DNA from: Rhizobium sp. Root1220
GTDB taxonomy: Bacteria > Pseudomonadota > Alphaproteobacteria > Rhizobiales > Rhizobiaceae
Assembly: GCF_001426265.1 (NCBI RefSeq)
Contig: NZ_LMDG01000003.1
Location: forward strand, 442-64,441
Direction: 5' to 3'
Length of the DNA stretch: 64,000 nucleotides
Shown here: in pieces, positions 18,711 through 27,458 of the stretch
Position numbering within the stretch: the stretch's first letter is position 1
Layout: every line of letters begins with the position of its first letter
Program-made: the position numbers and the translations under genes
Notes under the pieces: model-generated
The model's database searches: none
What the model was told of the DNA's origin: nothing
The model's input: the letters and a program-made list of their open reading frames with translations, nothing else

Positions 18711-18735
18711 GGAACCTTCTGGGATGCGCCGGGTT
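18711..18735 (+). promoter_or_regulatory. EcfG/RpoE2-like promoter before the BA14K gene
   Basis: GGAAC at 18711 is followed after exactly 18 nt by TT at 18734 (context GGGTTACC). This fits the known rhizobial general-stress sigma-factor motif GGAAC-N18/19-TT. The TT lies 32 nt before the start codon at 18767. The motif is short, so chance cannot be excluded. Confidence 0.45.
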
Positions 18736-18766
18736 ACCTAGTTGTCCAATAAAAGGAAATAACGAA

Positions 18767-19219
18767 TTGAAAAATATTACAAAAATACTGACGGCAGGGA
18801 CTATCGCGGTCGCTGTGAGCTTTGCTTCGCTTGGGACTGCGTTCGCTCTTCCCGTCACATCGCCGAAAGTTCCGCAAGCCACCTCACAAGTGGACCAAGT
18901 ACAATATCGTGGGGACGGCGACATGCGGGATAACCGTGACTTCCGCCGTCATCGGAACGGCTACTACAATGGAGAGCGTGGCTACCGCGATCGACGTGCA
19001 GGCTATCGTCGCCATTCTGACGGCTTCTGGTATCCGCTAGCGGCGTTCGGTGCCGCCGCAATTATCGGTGGTGCGATAGCCAAGCAACCCCGCACCAACT
19101 ACGGCGGATCGAGCCACGTAGAGTGGTGCGCCAATCGCTACCAGTCTTACCGCGCCTCAGACAACACCTACGTTCCTCGTGCTGGTGCGCGGGCGTATTG
19201 CAATTCGCCCTACAGTTGA
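18767..19219 (+). CDS. BA14K-family exported protein
   Basis: A 150-residue periplasmic or surface protein. A signal peptide ([21 protein letters not shown]) is followed by an Arg/Tyr/Gly-rich low-complexity segment, a short hydrophobic stretch ([16 protein letters not shown]) and the BA14K signature [13 protein letters not shown]...AYCNSPY near the C-terminus. The prototype is a Brucella immunoreactive 14-kDa protein with lectin-like activity, needed for normal envelope structure. The start is TTG 18767, preceded by AAAAGGAAA. An EcfG-like promoter sits just upstream, so stress induction is likely. Confidence 0.85.
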   Translation: MKNITKILTAGTIAVAVSFASLGTAFALPVTSPKVPQATSQVDQVQYRGDGDMRDNRDFRRHRNGYYNGERGYRDRRAGYRRHSDGFWYPLAAFGAAAIIGGAIAKQPRTNYGGSSHVEWCANRYQSYRASDNTYVPRAGARAYCNSPYS

Positions 19220-19306
19220 TTACGCCGCAAAGGGATGAGAGCCGCCGCGCAAATGCGGTCGGTTTCCTATCAATCGGCAATACCTGCTCGATGGAAGTGA
19301 GCGTGA

Positions 19307-20071
19307 ATGGACATCTACATCGTCACGCTTACCATCCTTGGATTTGTTGTTCTTCTGACTGCATGGCTGCCCATGATGTTCCGTCGGCTGCCTCTGTCGC
19401 TTCCTATCGCTTGTCTCGCCATCGGTGCGCTGTTGGCCCTTTCACCGTTTCCGCTTCTGCCTCGCTTCAATCCGCTGGAAAACCGTGCGTTCACGGAGCG
19501 CATGACAGAGGTTGTTGTGATCGTCGCCTTGATGGGGGCAGGTCTGAAGCTTGATCGCCGCATCGGTTGGCGGCGATGGGGAACAACCTGGCGGCTCCTT
19601 GGAATTGCGATGCCGCTGACGATCGCGGCACTAGCGCTTCTCGGGCACTGGATACTCGGATTAGGCGTTGCTTCGGCACTCCTGCTCGGAGCCTCGCTCG
19701 CCCCAACCGATCCCGTCCTTGCTAGCGATGTCCAGGTCGGACCACCACAAAGTGGAGAAGAAGACGAGGTCCGTTTTGCCCTGACATCGGAGGCTGGCCT
19801 CAACGACGGCCTCAGCTTTCCTTTCGTGCATCTTGCCATCGCCTTGACACTCGCGACGAGCGAGGGGAGCGAGGTGTTGCGGCATTGGGCACTGATCGAC
19901 GTGGGATGGAGGCTCTTTGCCGGTGTTGTAATGGGATGGGCGCTTGGCAAGTTTTTTGGACTGCTCTCGTTCCGGATGAGTGGCAGCAGCCTGGCAAGAA
20001 CGAAGGATGGTTTCAGTTCTCGGCTCTCCCGCTCTGTCATTTCTCTGACGGCCATAGACGTGGCCTCCTAG
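19307..20071 (+). pseudogene. CPA-type Na+/H+ antiporter, truncated after about 235 residues
   Basis: The frame opens as a cation/proton antiporter with about six hydrophobic helices. It has the family segments LALSPFPLLPRFNPLENR, ALMGAGLKLDRR, SLAPTDPVLASDVQVGPP (the ion-site region) and SEAGLNDGLSFPFVHLA. It follows the family to LARTKDGF, then reads as noise and stops at 20071. In the other frames the decayed continuation is still faintly visible (GLLAM near 20085 in place of YGFLAVF). Such proteins need 11-13 helices and a C-terminal half, so the product is non-functional. A GGAAG ribosome binding site precedes the ATG. Confidence 0.75.
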
Positions 20072-20430
20072 CTATGGAACACGGGAATAGAGCGGCGCGC
20101 TCCCCCGCGCTTGGTCAAGAGCGGACGGGTTGCCTGGCCTACATTGTTTTCCATGTTGTCCAATGTTGCGTCGAAAAGCTCCTGTGGATAAGCGATCGCA
20201 GAATCCGCATCAGCGGGCGAGAGCTTGATCTCCTCGCATTTTGACCGCATCGCGGTGGGAATGGCTGAGAGCGCCTGCTGCGCGGCGTGCTTATCTCCGG
20301 CTTTCATAAGCAGGCTCAGAGAGGTCGCTGCGACGACCTCCAATACCGTTATCCGACCCTCGATCTCACCCATTGAAGGAACCGCGATGTTTGCGCCGCT
20401 CCCGTAACCATCGCGTTTGGCATTGTACAT
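20068..20430 (-). CDS. hypothetical protein, third gene of the PhnA-like/ferritin-like operon
   Basis: A 120-residue soluble protein. The start ATG 20430 (MYNAKRDGYG) follows GAGGAG at good spacing; an ORF extension to 20529 is not needed. The core is helical (GEIEGRITVLEVVAATSLSL, then DKHAAQQALSAIPTAM). It resembles small alpha-helical rhizobial hypotheticals of unknown function. Its last 4 bases overlap the end of the truncated antiporter on the other strand. It lies 95 nt downstream of the ferritin-like gene, with a hairpin between them, so co-transcription is uncertain. Confidence 0.6.
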   Translation of the reverse strand: MYNAKRDGYGSGANIAVPSMGEIEGRITVLEVVAATSLSLLMKAGDKHAAQQALSAIPTAMRSKCEEIKLSPADADSAIAYPQELFDATLDNMENNVGQATRPLLTKRGGARRSIPVFHS

Positions 20431-20496
20431 CGCATACTCCTCGTGACACTCGACTGATCCTGTCGGCCCCTCTCGACGAGGCGACCGCACAATGGA

Positions 20497-20516
20497 GCCG
20501 CGCATTTCCGCGCGGC
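20497..20516 (-). terminator. GC-rich hairpin after the ferritin-like gene
   Basis: GCCGCGC at 20497-20503 and GCGCGGC at 20510-20516 form a perfect 7-bp stem with a 6-base loop. It starts 10 bases beyond the stop of the ferritin-like gene. There is no T-run, so it could be an attenuator, a 3' stabiliser or a weak terminator. Confidence 0.45.
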
Positions 20517-20525
20517 CTGAGGACA

Positions 20526-21017
20526 TCAAGCGGCTAGTGCATTCACCGTGGTTTCGGCGATCTCAGACAGCAGCTCGTCAGTTTCCTCTTCTTCGCCAAG
20601 GGTCTCTGCGAGCAACTCCGCCACTTCGTCGAGGCCGAGCAATTTTGCCCAAGTCACCATCGTGCCATATCGACTGATCTCGTAGTGTTCGAGAGCCTGA
20701 GCTCCAGCCAGGAGACCCGCGTCCAGCGCGTCTGTTCCTTCGAAATCCTCCATCACTTCCTTGCCTTCGGCGATGATGCCAAGGATGGCGTTGCAAGTCT
20801 TTGGCTCAGCAGGCATGCCAATCAGTTCAAAGGCTTCCTCAATTCGCTGAACGTGTTTTTCGGTTTGACCACGATGGGCCTCGAAAGCCGCTTTCAATTC
20901 CGAAGACTGCGCGGCTTCGGCCATTCTTGGGAGCGCATTCAAGATTTGCTTCTCTGCGAAATAGATGTCCTTCATTGTTTCGTAGAGGAGGTCGTTCAAG
21001 TGTTTTGACGGTGCCAT
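20526..21017 (-). CDS. ferritin-like DUF892 protein (YciE/YciF family)
   Basis: A 163-residue four-helix-bundle protein. The family occurs in stress regulons and resembles rubrerythrin/ferritin folds with a possible di-iron site. Visible elements are LYETMKDIYFAEKQIL at the N-terminus, AFEAHRGQTEKHVQRIEEAF, then EHYEISRYGTMVTWAKLL, which carry the Glu and His residues expected to bind metal. ATG 21017 is chosen because AAGGAAAA precedes it; an ATG at 21041 lacks such a site. It lies 20 nt after the PhnA-like gene and is probably co-transcribed with it from the EcfG-like promoter at 22018-22042. Confidence 0.9.
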   Translation of the reverse strand: MAPSKHLNDLLYETMKDIYFAEKQILNALPRMAEAAQSSELKAAFEAHRGQTEKHVQRIEEAFELIGMPAEPKTCNAILGIIAEGKEVMEDFEGTDALDAGLLAGAQALEHYEISRYGTMVTWAKLLGLDEVAELLAETLGEEEETDELLSEIAETTVNALAA

Positions 21018-21037
21018 GCTAGTTTTCCTTGTTTGAG

Positions 21038-21952
21038 TCATGGGTTTCTGGCTATGGGGTACTGCTGGACAGCGGTTGTGGGTACGATACCAGCCACGCC
21101 GCCGAACCAACCTGCAATCGCGCCCAAGACGAGGGCCAGGAAGCCAAGCAATGCCCCTCGTGACACGACGTTAGCCGTTGCCTGTGCGGCGTCGAGTGCT
21201 TGCCGCTTCGCAGCGTCCATCGAGTCCGAATAGCTGTTCTGGTACTCATCAACCTTTACTCTGGCCTGATCGACAGGGATGTTTTGTGCCTTCGCAAGAG
21301 TGTCGGCCGCCCGGGATTTTGCAGCGTCGATTGTTGACTGATCGCCGGTTGCAACTGCCCACATTGCCGACATTGCGGCATTCTGAAGAGCTTGCGGATC
21401 GCTTCCACCGCTACCCTCGCGGATTTGACGTTCCATGGTACTCAAGGGGTCCGTAGCCGCAGCGATCGAAGGAGCAGCAGTTGACGCAGCCGATGCAGCG
21501 GTCTGGCCCATGCCGCCGCCGACACTGGAGAGGCCGCTGAAGGCACCCCCAACCAGAGCGCCGACCGAGGTCGTCAACAGATAAAGGACAACAAGCGTTG
21601 TCACGCCCCAGGCTGTCACACCGTGCAGCCCGCCGGTGAATTTGTCCGGCCGCGCGGACAGCCGACTCGACACATAACCGCCGATATATGCTGCTCCTAT
21701 TCCTGCGGCCGCAAACCACAGTCCGCCGATGATGGAGAACGTTGACGCGGCAGGGTTATCCGATGTTCCCGGATCGAGGACAGCATCGCCGATGCCTACG
21801 CCGAGAAGATTGAGCAGGAATTGCGTCGAAAGTGCCAGGACGACACCAGCAAAGACCGCGCCCCACGAAATCTTATAGGGGGAAACTACGATACGCGAGT
21901 TTGTCAAATAGTCGGCATCGCCAGGCAGGAGCGCGCTTGCGGGCTGGGACAT
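21038..21952 (-). CDS. PhnA-like membrane protein, first gene of a stress operon
   Basis: A 304-residue membrane protein of a family often labelled PhnA-like in rhizobia; that name has nothing to do with phosphonates. An N-terminal helix region (ISWGAVFAGVVLALSTQFLL) and two further hydrophobic segments precede an Ala/Ser/Gly-rich loop of about 90 residues. Then comes an amphipathic helix (ARVKVDEYQNSYSDSMDAAK) and a last membrane segment (LLGFLALVLGAIAGWFGG). ATG 21952 has GGAAA before it; the TTG at 21958 is less likely. It heads an operon with the ferritin-like gene, and the GGAAC-N18-TT site 66 nt upstream suggests general-stress control. Confidence 0.75.
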   Translation of the reverse strand: MSQPASALLPGDADYLTNSRIVVSPYKISWGAVFAGVVLALSTQFLLNLLGVGIGDAVLDPGTSDNPAASTFSIIGGLWFAAAGIGAAYIGGYVSSRLSARPDKFTGGLHGVTAWGVTTLVVLYLLTTSVGALVGGAFSGLSSVGGGMGQTAASAASTAAPSIAAATDPLSTMERQIREGSGGSDPQALQNAAMSAMWAVATGDQSTIDAAKSRAADTLAKAQNIPVDQARVKVDEYQNSYSDSMDAAKRQALDAAQATANVVSRGALLGFLALVLGAIAGWFGGVAGIVPTTAVQQYPIARNP

Positions 21953-22017
21953 TGGCAATTTCCTTTAAGAGCGCGAAAGCCGCGCGGTGCGGACGTGACC
22001 GCACTTAGATATCTGCT

Positions 22018-22042
22018 AACCACCGGCTGAGGCGATAGTTCC
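22018..22042 (-). promoter_or_regulatory. EcfG/RpoE2-like promoter before the PhnA-like operon
   Basis: On the minus strand GGAAC (22042-22038) is followed after 18 nt by TT (22019-22018), in the context GGTTAGC, the same arrangement as upstream of the BA14K gene. It lies 66 nt before the ATG of the PhnA-like gene. Confidence 0.45.
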
Positions 22043-22196
22043 GCTGAACAGGAGACAATATTCCAGGATGATCCAGTATATGGACCGAGCTCCATACGGA
22101 TTCTCAAATGGGACATCGGGTTGGTCAACTCAGTGACCCGCGGCGAGACGCCATTCTACATCTTGACGGCGCGATCCCTCTATAGCGGTCCATCAG

Positions 22197-22331
22197 ATGA
22201 ACAAGGCAATTGAAGCTCTGAACCGGACGGACTGGCGCGGATTGGTGGACGTGCGAATGCGCGAGCTTACGACTGATGAAGACATACTCGCGGAGTTCGG
22301 TATCGCCGATCCGGAACGATCCGTCGAATGA
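22197..22331 (+). CDS. possible 44-residue protein
   Basis: A short plus-strand frame from ATG 22197 to TGA 22331 reads MNKAIEALNRTDWRGLVDV, then RELTTDEDILAEFGI. It is acidic and helical, with good amino-acid balance. There is no obvious ribosome binding site and no recognisable family. It lies between the PhnA-like promoter and the sensor kinase gene and could be a small regulator or a remnant. Confidence 0.35.
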   Translation: MNKAIEALNRTDWRGLVDVRMRELTTDEDILAEFGIADPERSVE

Positions 22332-22487
22332 ATGCAGACCCATCCATTCATGACTGCTAACATCCAGTCCTTGGAGCGTGGGCTTTGATTGCGTTGCCCT
22401 ACGGCCCTCTCTTTACTCACTCGGGGATGTCTCTATCCGTCCATCTGCGATCGTCTGAACGCCAACGAGCCGGAAAGGCATTTGACC

Positions 22488-23489
22488 ATGGCATCTGCCA
22501 CCCCTGACAAATCCAGTTGGACGCACAACGAGCTTCACCGGGCAATCCTGGCAGCAGGCGTCGCTTTGTGGTCATGGAACGTCGATACCGATGACCTCAT
22601 CATGGACGAGCTGGGGTATGAGCTGTGGAATGTCGATCGAAGTGAACCGCTGACATTCGAACGTCTCTCTGAAAAAATTCACCCTGCCGACAGGGACCGT
22701 GTGAGAGCTGCGTTCACGGCGACCAGGGCGCTTGTTGGCCGTTACGAGATCGACTTCCGGATTCTCGTCGGTCCTGACGTTAGGTGGATATCGGCACGCG
22801 GGCAGGGCGAGGACGAGGGCATCAAGAAACGCAAGGTGATGGGCATTTTCCTCGACGTAACCGGGCGGAAGCAGGCTGAGGAAAGCCATGAACTGCTTGC
22901 CGGCGAAATGAGCCATCGGGTCAAGAACCTGCTGGCAATAGCATCGGGGCTTACCACAATTACGTCGCGGTCCTCGACGTCGATCGAGGACATGACCAAA
23001 CAGCTTACGAACCGCTTGACTGCTCTCGGCCGCGCCCACGACCTCGTTCGCCCGCTGCCGAGCGGGCAGGGTGCGGCGGCACTTCTTGGCGACATCTTTA
23101 CTGTACTCCTTGCCCCCTATGACGACGAAGGCGCGTTCGCCGGCCGTATCAGGGTCGCGGTGCCGCGCCTGGGTGTCGGCGAAAACGCTGCGACAGGCCT
23201 TGCGCTGGTCATCCACGAGTTGGCGACCAACGCCTTGAAGTACGGAGCCTTGTCGACGCCGGAAGGCACCCTCGATATCTCCGGCACAATGTGCGGAGAC
23301 GACATCGAAATCAGATGGACGGAAAGAGGTGGCCCCGCGGTTTCGACACCTGATGGGCCGGGAGGATACGGCAGCAAGCTTCTTCAGAGGACACTGTCAG
23401 GTCAGTTGGGTGGGACCCTGCATCACGACTGGTCGCCCGAAGGGCTGCTGGTGACGTTGCGGATCAGCGGAGATCGTCTTTCCAGATAG
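22488..23489 (+). CDS. HWE-family sensor histidine kinase with one PAS domain
   Basis: A 333-residue soluble sensor kinase. Residues 15-130 form a PAS fold (GVALWSWNVDTDDLIMDE, then IHPADRDRVRAAF and FLDVTGRKQAEE at its end). The dimerisation domain has the phosphoacceptor His143 in GEMSHRVKNLLAIASGL, and the ATPase domain has HELATNALKYGAL (243-254) and WTERGG (277-282). That is the H...WxE arrangement defining HWE kinases. No membrane segment is present, so it senses a cytoplasmic signal. ATG 22488 follows GGAAAGG; an upstream in-frame extension to 22389 reads poorly. No response regulator is adjacent. HWE kinases often feed the PhyR general-stress pathway, which fits this neighbourhood. 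Confidence 0.92.
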   Translation: MASATPDKSSWTHNELHRAILAAGVALWSWNVDTDDLIMDELGYELWNVDRSEPLTFERLSEKIHPADRDRVRAAFTATRALVGRYEIDFRILVGPDVRWISARGQGEDEGIKKRKVMGIFLDVTGRKQAEESHELLAGEMSHRVKNLLAIASGLTTITSRSSTSIEDMTKQLTNRLTALGRAHDLVRPLPSGQGAAALLGDIFTVLLAPYDDEGAFAGRIRVAVPRLGVGENAATGLALVIHELATNALKYGALSTPEGTLDISGTMCGDDIEIRWTERGGPAVSTPDGPGGYGSKLLQRTLSGQLGGTLHHDWSPEGLLVTLRISGDRLSR

Positions 23490-23533
23490 CCGCGCTACAG
23501 GTACACTTGAAACCCGGTGGGTCTGCCGCATCT

Positions 23534-23803
23534 CTACGCAATTTCGTAGAGGAAGTCGCAGACGAGGTCCGCTATAACGCTCGCCTGTGTGTCGGTCATA
23601 TAGGCGGCCGTTTCGGCCGCGATAGCCTCGACGTCACCACGGTCCACCGCGATCAGATCAAGTATCCGCGCGAACTTGATGGTCAGTTCAGGGTCACCGG
23701 CGAACTCATCAATTTTTACGGCCAGCAGACTCTCGGTCGCGTCAATCAATCTCGTTTGAATGCTTTCAGGCGAAGTAGACAGCGCTCTGACTGCCTCGAA
23801 CAA
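23534..23803 (-). CDS. hypothetical protein
   Basis: An 89-residue acidic, helical protein (PESIQTRLIDATESLLAV, IKFARILDLIAVDRGDVEAI). I do not recognise a family. The start is not secure: the frame begins at a TTG (23803) with a poor ribosome binding site and no ATG upstream. The composition is protein-like throughout and the plus strand has no better frame. It is convergent with the HWE kinase gene. Confidence 0.5.
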   Translation of the reverse strand: MFEAVRALSTSPESIQTRLIDATESLLAVKIDEFAGDPELTIKFARILDLIAVDRGDVEAIAAETAAYMTDTQASVIADLVCDFLYEIA

Positions 23804-23900
23804 GTGGGGCCGCGCTTCCGGATATCAACACCCGGTATCAATGCGCCGCCTGCACCACTGCAATACTGATCACCGTTTCGGTTAGCCTCTGTCGGCAAAA

Positions 23901-25235
23901 TCAGCGTTTGCAGCTAGGCGGTGGTCTCAATTGGTCACAGTCCTTGGTGGCGATCGGCTGCAGCTTGTTGGTGGTGCCCGTCAGCCCCCCGATTTGATTG
24001 GCGTAGTTATCGCGCGTGTCCTGGTCGACGACTGCGATCGGAGCAGCGAGAACCAGACCAGCCACATTGCCCGCCGCGCTGGCAGCCCCTGTTGTGGCTA
24101 CCAAAATCTGGTCCCCAAACCCGACGTGACTGTCGGTTAATGTCTGTCCCTCGGAAATACGCTGACCGATGAGCTGGACGATCTGAGGGGATTCGGCGAA
24201 CTTGCCGTGGTTCATGCTGTCACCGGATTTGATCTTGGTGAGATCGATCACCATGATCTTGTTGTCCTCCAACTCCTTCTTGTAGGGAGCTTGCTCCGGA
24301 TCGATCGCACCGAGCCGCGAGACATCGCCCCATACCCGACGAGAGAAAGCCAATGCCTTGTCGTCGCGTGACACGAACAGCGTAAACTGGGGATGCTGCT
24401 TGCCCATGTCCACAATTTGCTGGCTGAACACGTCGACGTCCACATCGGGAGCCGCCAGCATGACATTTTTGAATTTTTCGGGCAGCCGACCGTTGCGAAT
24501 GGCCATCTGCCTCAAGGACTCCAGCGCCAGCCAGTTTCCCATGGAATGCGCAAGGATGGAAACCTCCTTCACCTCCGGGTCCTTCGCGAGATATTGGAAA
24601 AGCGTCTCCAGGGCGTTGCGCGTATAGTTGGTGCTCTCGCGATCGTAGCCGTAGGCGAGCAAGCTGCCGCGCGACGGCCAGGTCACCAGAATGGGTGCGC
24701 TATGGACTCCGGAATCGTGAACAATCTGCGCGAAACGGTAGACGGCGTCCTCAAAGCGGTTGTTGAAGCCGTGAATGAACACGAGGACGCTACCGTCCGG
24801 GGTCTTCTTGACGCTGGCGTTCAGCCATTTCTTTGCCTCGTCGATGTTGAGGTCCTCGGCCTTCACCGTGGCGAAGTCGGTCGCCGGGTTCGACGGTAGC
24901 CTCTTCGGCCAGGCGACCTGTCCTTCCTTGCGGACTTTACTCGGTGGAATGGAGATCGTCATGTCGGCGAAGGCCGGAGTCCGCGCCCGTTCGCCGTTGA
25001 ACATCTCGCCAGGAACGGTTGACCGAGTTCGCGTCGTCGCGATCAGCATGTCGACCTTCGGCGACTGCGGCGACGTATTCGCCACGGGTGTCAGGACGCC
25101 CTTCGGGTGACCTCCGCATCCGGGTAGTGCCATGATAACTGCACATACTAGAAACCAACGACACCAGCTCCTTGGAGCCGACGCCCCTGCAACGCTACTC
25201 TGACTACCCACTGATCGCCCTCTTCCAAATGACAA
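23901..25235 (-). CDS. DUF900 alpha/beta hydrolase lipoprotein
   Basis: A 444-residue alpha/beta hydrolase of the DUF900 type. A lipobox (IMALPGC) after a hydrophobic stretch suggests membrane anchoring at the periplasm. The hydrolase core has VLVFIHGFNNRFEDAV, the nucleophile elbow ILAHSMGNWLALE (Ser in GHSMG-like context) and NVMLAAPDVDVDVF after it. A C-terminal Gly/Ala-rich segment (GAASAAGNVAGLVLAAPIAV) is an added feature. The family is common in proteobacteria and is sometimes labelled a virulence factor, but the substrate is unknown. ATG 25235 is a reasonable start. The gene stands 100 nt downstream of the TolB/TPR gene in the same orientation. Confidence 0.85.
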   Translation of the reverse strand: MSFGRGRSVGSQSSVAGASAPRSWCRWFLVCAVIMALPGCGGHPKGVLTPVANTSPQSPKVDMLIATTRTRSTVPGEMFNGERARTPAFADMTISIPPSKVRKEGQVAWPKRLPSNPATDFATVKAEDLNIDEAKKWLNASVKKTPDGSVLVFIHGFNNRFEDAVYRFAQIVHDSGVHSAPILVTWPSRGSLLAYGYDRESTNYTRNALETLFQYLAKDPEVKEVSILAHSMGNWLALESLRQMAIRNGRLPEKFKNVMLAAPDVDVDVFSQQIVDMGKQHPQFTLFVSRDDKALAFSRRVWGDVSRLGAIDPEQAPYKKELEDNKIMVIDLTKIKSGDSMNHGKFAESPQIVQLIGQRISEGQTLTDSHVGFGDQILVATTGAASAAGNVAGLVLAAPIAVVDQDTRDNYANQIGGLTGTTNKLQPIATKDCDQLRPPPSCKR

Positions 25236-25337
25236 CTAGCCCCCTGACAGTTTATAGGTCCGGTCACCGCCGTGGTCCCGTAACATCGGGTAGGCTCTGC
25301 TAATGTTCGGTTGGCCCTGTAGCAAACTGCCACATCG

Positions 25338-27155
25338 TCAACGGGGTTCCTGAGTGGAGGAGGAATCCGACGGAAGCACCATGGACACCACTTCGTCCAC
25401 CGCGGGCAGTCCTGCCTTACGGATGTCTGTAATCATCCTGGCTCGATCAGCAGGCTGGAAATTGCGTGATTTCAGTTCGGCAACGATGTTCGGGATGAAA
25501 TCGGGACGCATCTTGTTGAATAGCGCTGCCTCTCGCCGCGCGTCGTCGATCATTCCCGCGTCGACGTAGATGACCGCAGCGACCGCATGGTAGAGCGGAA
25601 ACCTCTGCAGATCGGCCTCCTTGATTTCAACAAGCGCCGTTTCGTGGTCGTGGAGCATGTATGCCGCGAGCGCACGCGTTCCGTGATAGTAGTCAGCCCC
25701 TCCGGGATTGAGCGCCAACGCCCGATCGAGTAGTAAAGCTCCACGCTTCCATTGCCCACTCATGGCAACACGGGTTCCAAACTCCCCCAGCAATTCAGTG
25801 TCGCTGGGATTGGTCTCCAAAGCCTGCTCGCCGACTTTGAGGGCTTCCCGAACCTGATTGCTGAAAAACAAAGCCGTCATCAGCGCCTGCATGGCGCGGA
25901 CATTGTCCGGATCGTTTTGAACGCCGCGCCGCGCCGCTCTAAGGCTGCGTTCGATCGGTGTTGCAGCCTCGGTCCGGGTATTGAACCTGAAACGCCCCTC
26001 GTCGAGATAGACGATGGAAAGCATCGCCCATGCGGTTGCAAAGGATGGATAGCGGGCCACTGTTGCCTCAAGGCAATCACGAACCTGTGCATGCCGCTCG
26101 GCACTCAATTCGGCTCGATAGCTGTAGAAGCTCAAGGTGCAGGCCCGCGTGCCGAGGCGGCTTATCGGTGGGTTGGCGGCATCCGCTTTTGCCATGACGC
26201 CATAGGGCTGCGCGACCGCGGAGGCGACCTTGTTGGCGATGTCCGACTGAATTGCGAACTCGTCGCGGGTCCGGATGTCGTCGTCGTAGGTTTGCGACCA
26301 CAAAATCTCGTTGGTTTCGGTGTCGATCAGCCGCGCGGTGACCCGCACAAGATTGCCGGAAACGCGAACGCCACCCCCGAGGAAGAACTGGGCGTCCGGT
26401 TCGCTGCCGGCTTGAGGGCTCGCGCCTTCCGGACCCCGTGATTTCAGTGGCTCCCGGCTCAAGACGGTGATTTCCTTGAAGCGGGGGAAGGCGGTGAGCA
26501 ACTCTTCCGTCAGCCCGGCCGTGTAGTTTTCCGCATTCGGACCATCGCCGAGATTGGCAAACGGCGCGATGAACAGGGTGGGTCCATGTGACGATGCGGG
26601 ACGGAAATGAAATTGCTGGGCTAGCGCGTAGCTGCTTCCGATGACGACCGCTCCCAGTGCGAGAGCCAGCCATCTCCGTCGCACGGCAGGCGGGCGCAGG
26701 CCATAGCCCGCCGTCGCCATTGCAGCGTCTTCATCAGACCTGATCACGACGGCATCTGGAGCCGGATCACGCCAGCGGATAGACGGCGCATATCCGCCTT
26801 TAGGGATGTCTATCAGGATCGGGTCGTTCTGACCTGCAACGAGGTAGTAGCGCTCCAGTATCCGACGCAGCCGTCCGGCTTCGATGCGCACAACCGGGTC
26901 GTCCTGCGTGAACCCCGCGCTGCGTTTGAACACCTCCACGGCGATGGAATAGCCCTTGATACGGTCTGCGCGACCAGCAAGGGCCTCCTCCATTACATAG
27001 ATGAGAAATGCGACGCTTCGACCCGATGGAGGGAATTCAGGACTTCTGACGATACGGTCGAGCTGAGCCCGTATTTCTTCGGGACTTGGAGCAGGACGCG
27101 GCGAGGCAGCGGCGGCTCCTGGTGGCAATTCGTTCTGCACGGCCTTGCACCTCAC
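25338..27155 (-). CDS. TolB-like/TPR protein with N-terminal regulator-like domain and one membrane helix
   Basis: A 605-residue protein related in plan to the cyclase protein at 5784 but without a cyclase. Residues 25-125 form the small domain found ahead of many such proteins (IRAQLDRIVRSPEFPPSGR, then AVEVFKRSAGFTQDDPVVRI and RRILERYY). A membrane helix follows (WLALALGAVVIGSSYALA), then a TolB-like domain (LFIAPFANLGDGPNAENYTA, TARLIDTETNEILWSQTY) and C-terminal TPR-type helices. The TolB and TPR parts would be periplasmic. It may be a one-component signalling protein. It is divergent from the DUF1254 gene. The first codon is GTG 27155 and could be wrong. Confidence 0.85.
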   Translation of the reverse strand: MRCKAVQNELPPGAAAASPRPAPSPEEIRAQLDRIVRSPEFPPSGRSVAFLIYVMEEALAGRADRIKGYSIAVEVFKRSAGFTQDDPVVRIEAGRLRRILERYYLVAGQNDPILIDIPKGGYAPSIRWRDPAPDAVVIRSDEDAAMATAGYGLRPPAVRRRWLALALGAVVIGSSYALAQQFHFRPASSHGPTLFIAPFANLGDGPNAENYTAGLTEELLTAFPRFKEITVLSREPLKSRGPEGASPQAGSEPDAQFFLGGGVRVSGNLVRVTARLIDTETNEILWSQTYDDDIRTRDEFAIQSDIANKVASAVAQPYGVMAKADAANPPISRLGTRACTLSFYSYRAELSAERHAQVRDCLEATVARYPSFATAWAMLSIVYLDEGRFRFNTRTEAATPIERSLRAARRGVQNDPDNVRAMQALMTALFFSNQVREALKVGEQALETNPSDTELLGEFGTRVAMSGQWKRGALLLDRALALNPGGADYYHGTRALAAYMLHDHETALVEIKEADLQRFPLYHAVAAVIYVDAGMIDDARREAALFNKMRPDFIPNIVAELKSRNFQPADRARMITDIRKAGLPAVDEVVSMVLPSDSSSTQEPR

Positions 27156-27458
27156 CCGCTCTTGAGGGACTCTCTACCACAGATTTCATTACCGCCATCA
27201 GATGTAACTTACTGCAGATCTCGACCGTCGTCCACGTAGATACTATTTACACCAGCCAAGTTCTTACGCCCTCGAAGTTCCGCCATCCAAGAAAGGGCTT
27301 CGAACATAGCGTCTCGTACCAGCAACTACCCCGTATGTTACGGTTACATACTTGCGCTTTTACGATGCCCGGTCACGATCTCGCCTCGAGAGTAGCTCCG
27401 TGTCCTACGTCAGCATTGCAGAGCCGCTGGATGATAGGTGTGGAACCGAGGGAACATC
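27156..27458. other. divergent intergenic region between TolB/TPR and DUF1254 genes
   Basis: About 300 bases of somewhat AT-richer sequence with no supportable gene. It should hold both promoters. A minus-strand GGAAC near 27275 is followed by TT after 17 nt, one short of the EcfG motif. GAGGGA precedes the DUF1254 ATG. Confidence 0.4.

Noticed and set aside
19315..20055. 246-codon minus-strand ORF over the antiporter
   Set aside because: Ser/Arg-rich low-quality translation opposite clear transmembrane helices.
27250..27280. EcfG-like promoter before the TolB/TPR gene
   Set aside because: TT follows GGAAC after 17 nt rather than 18-19.
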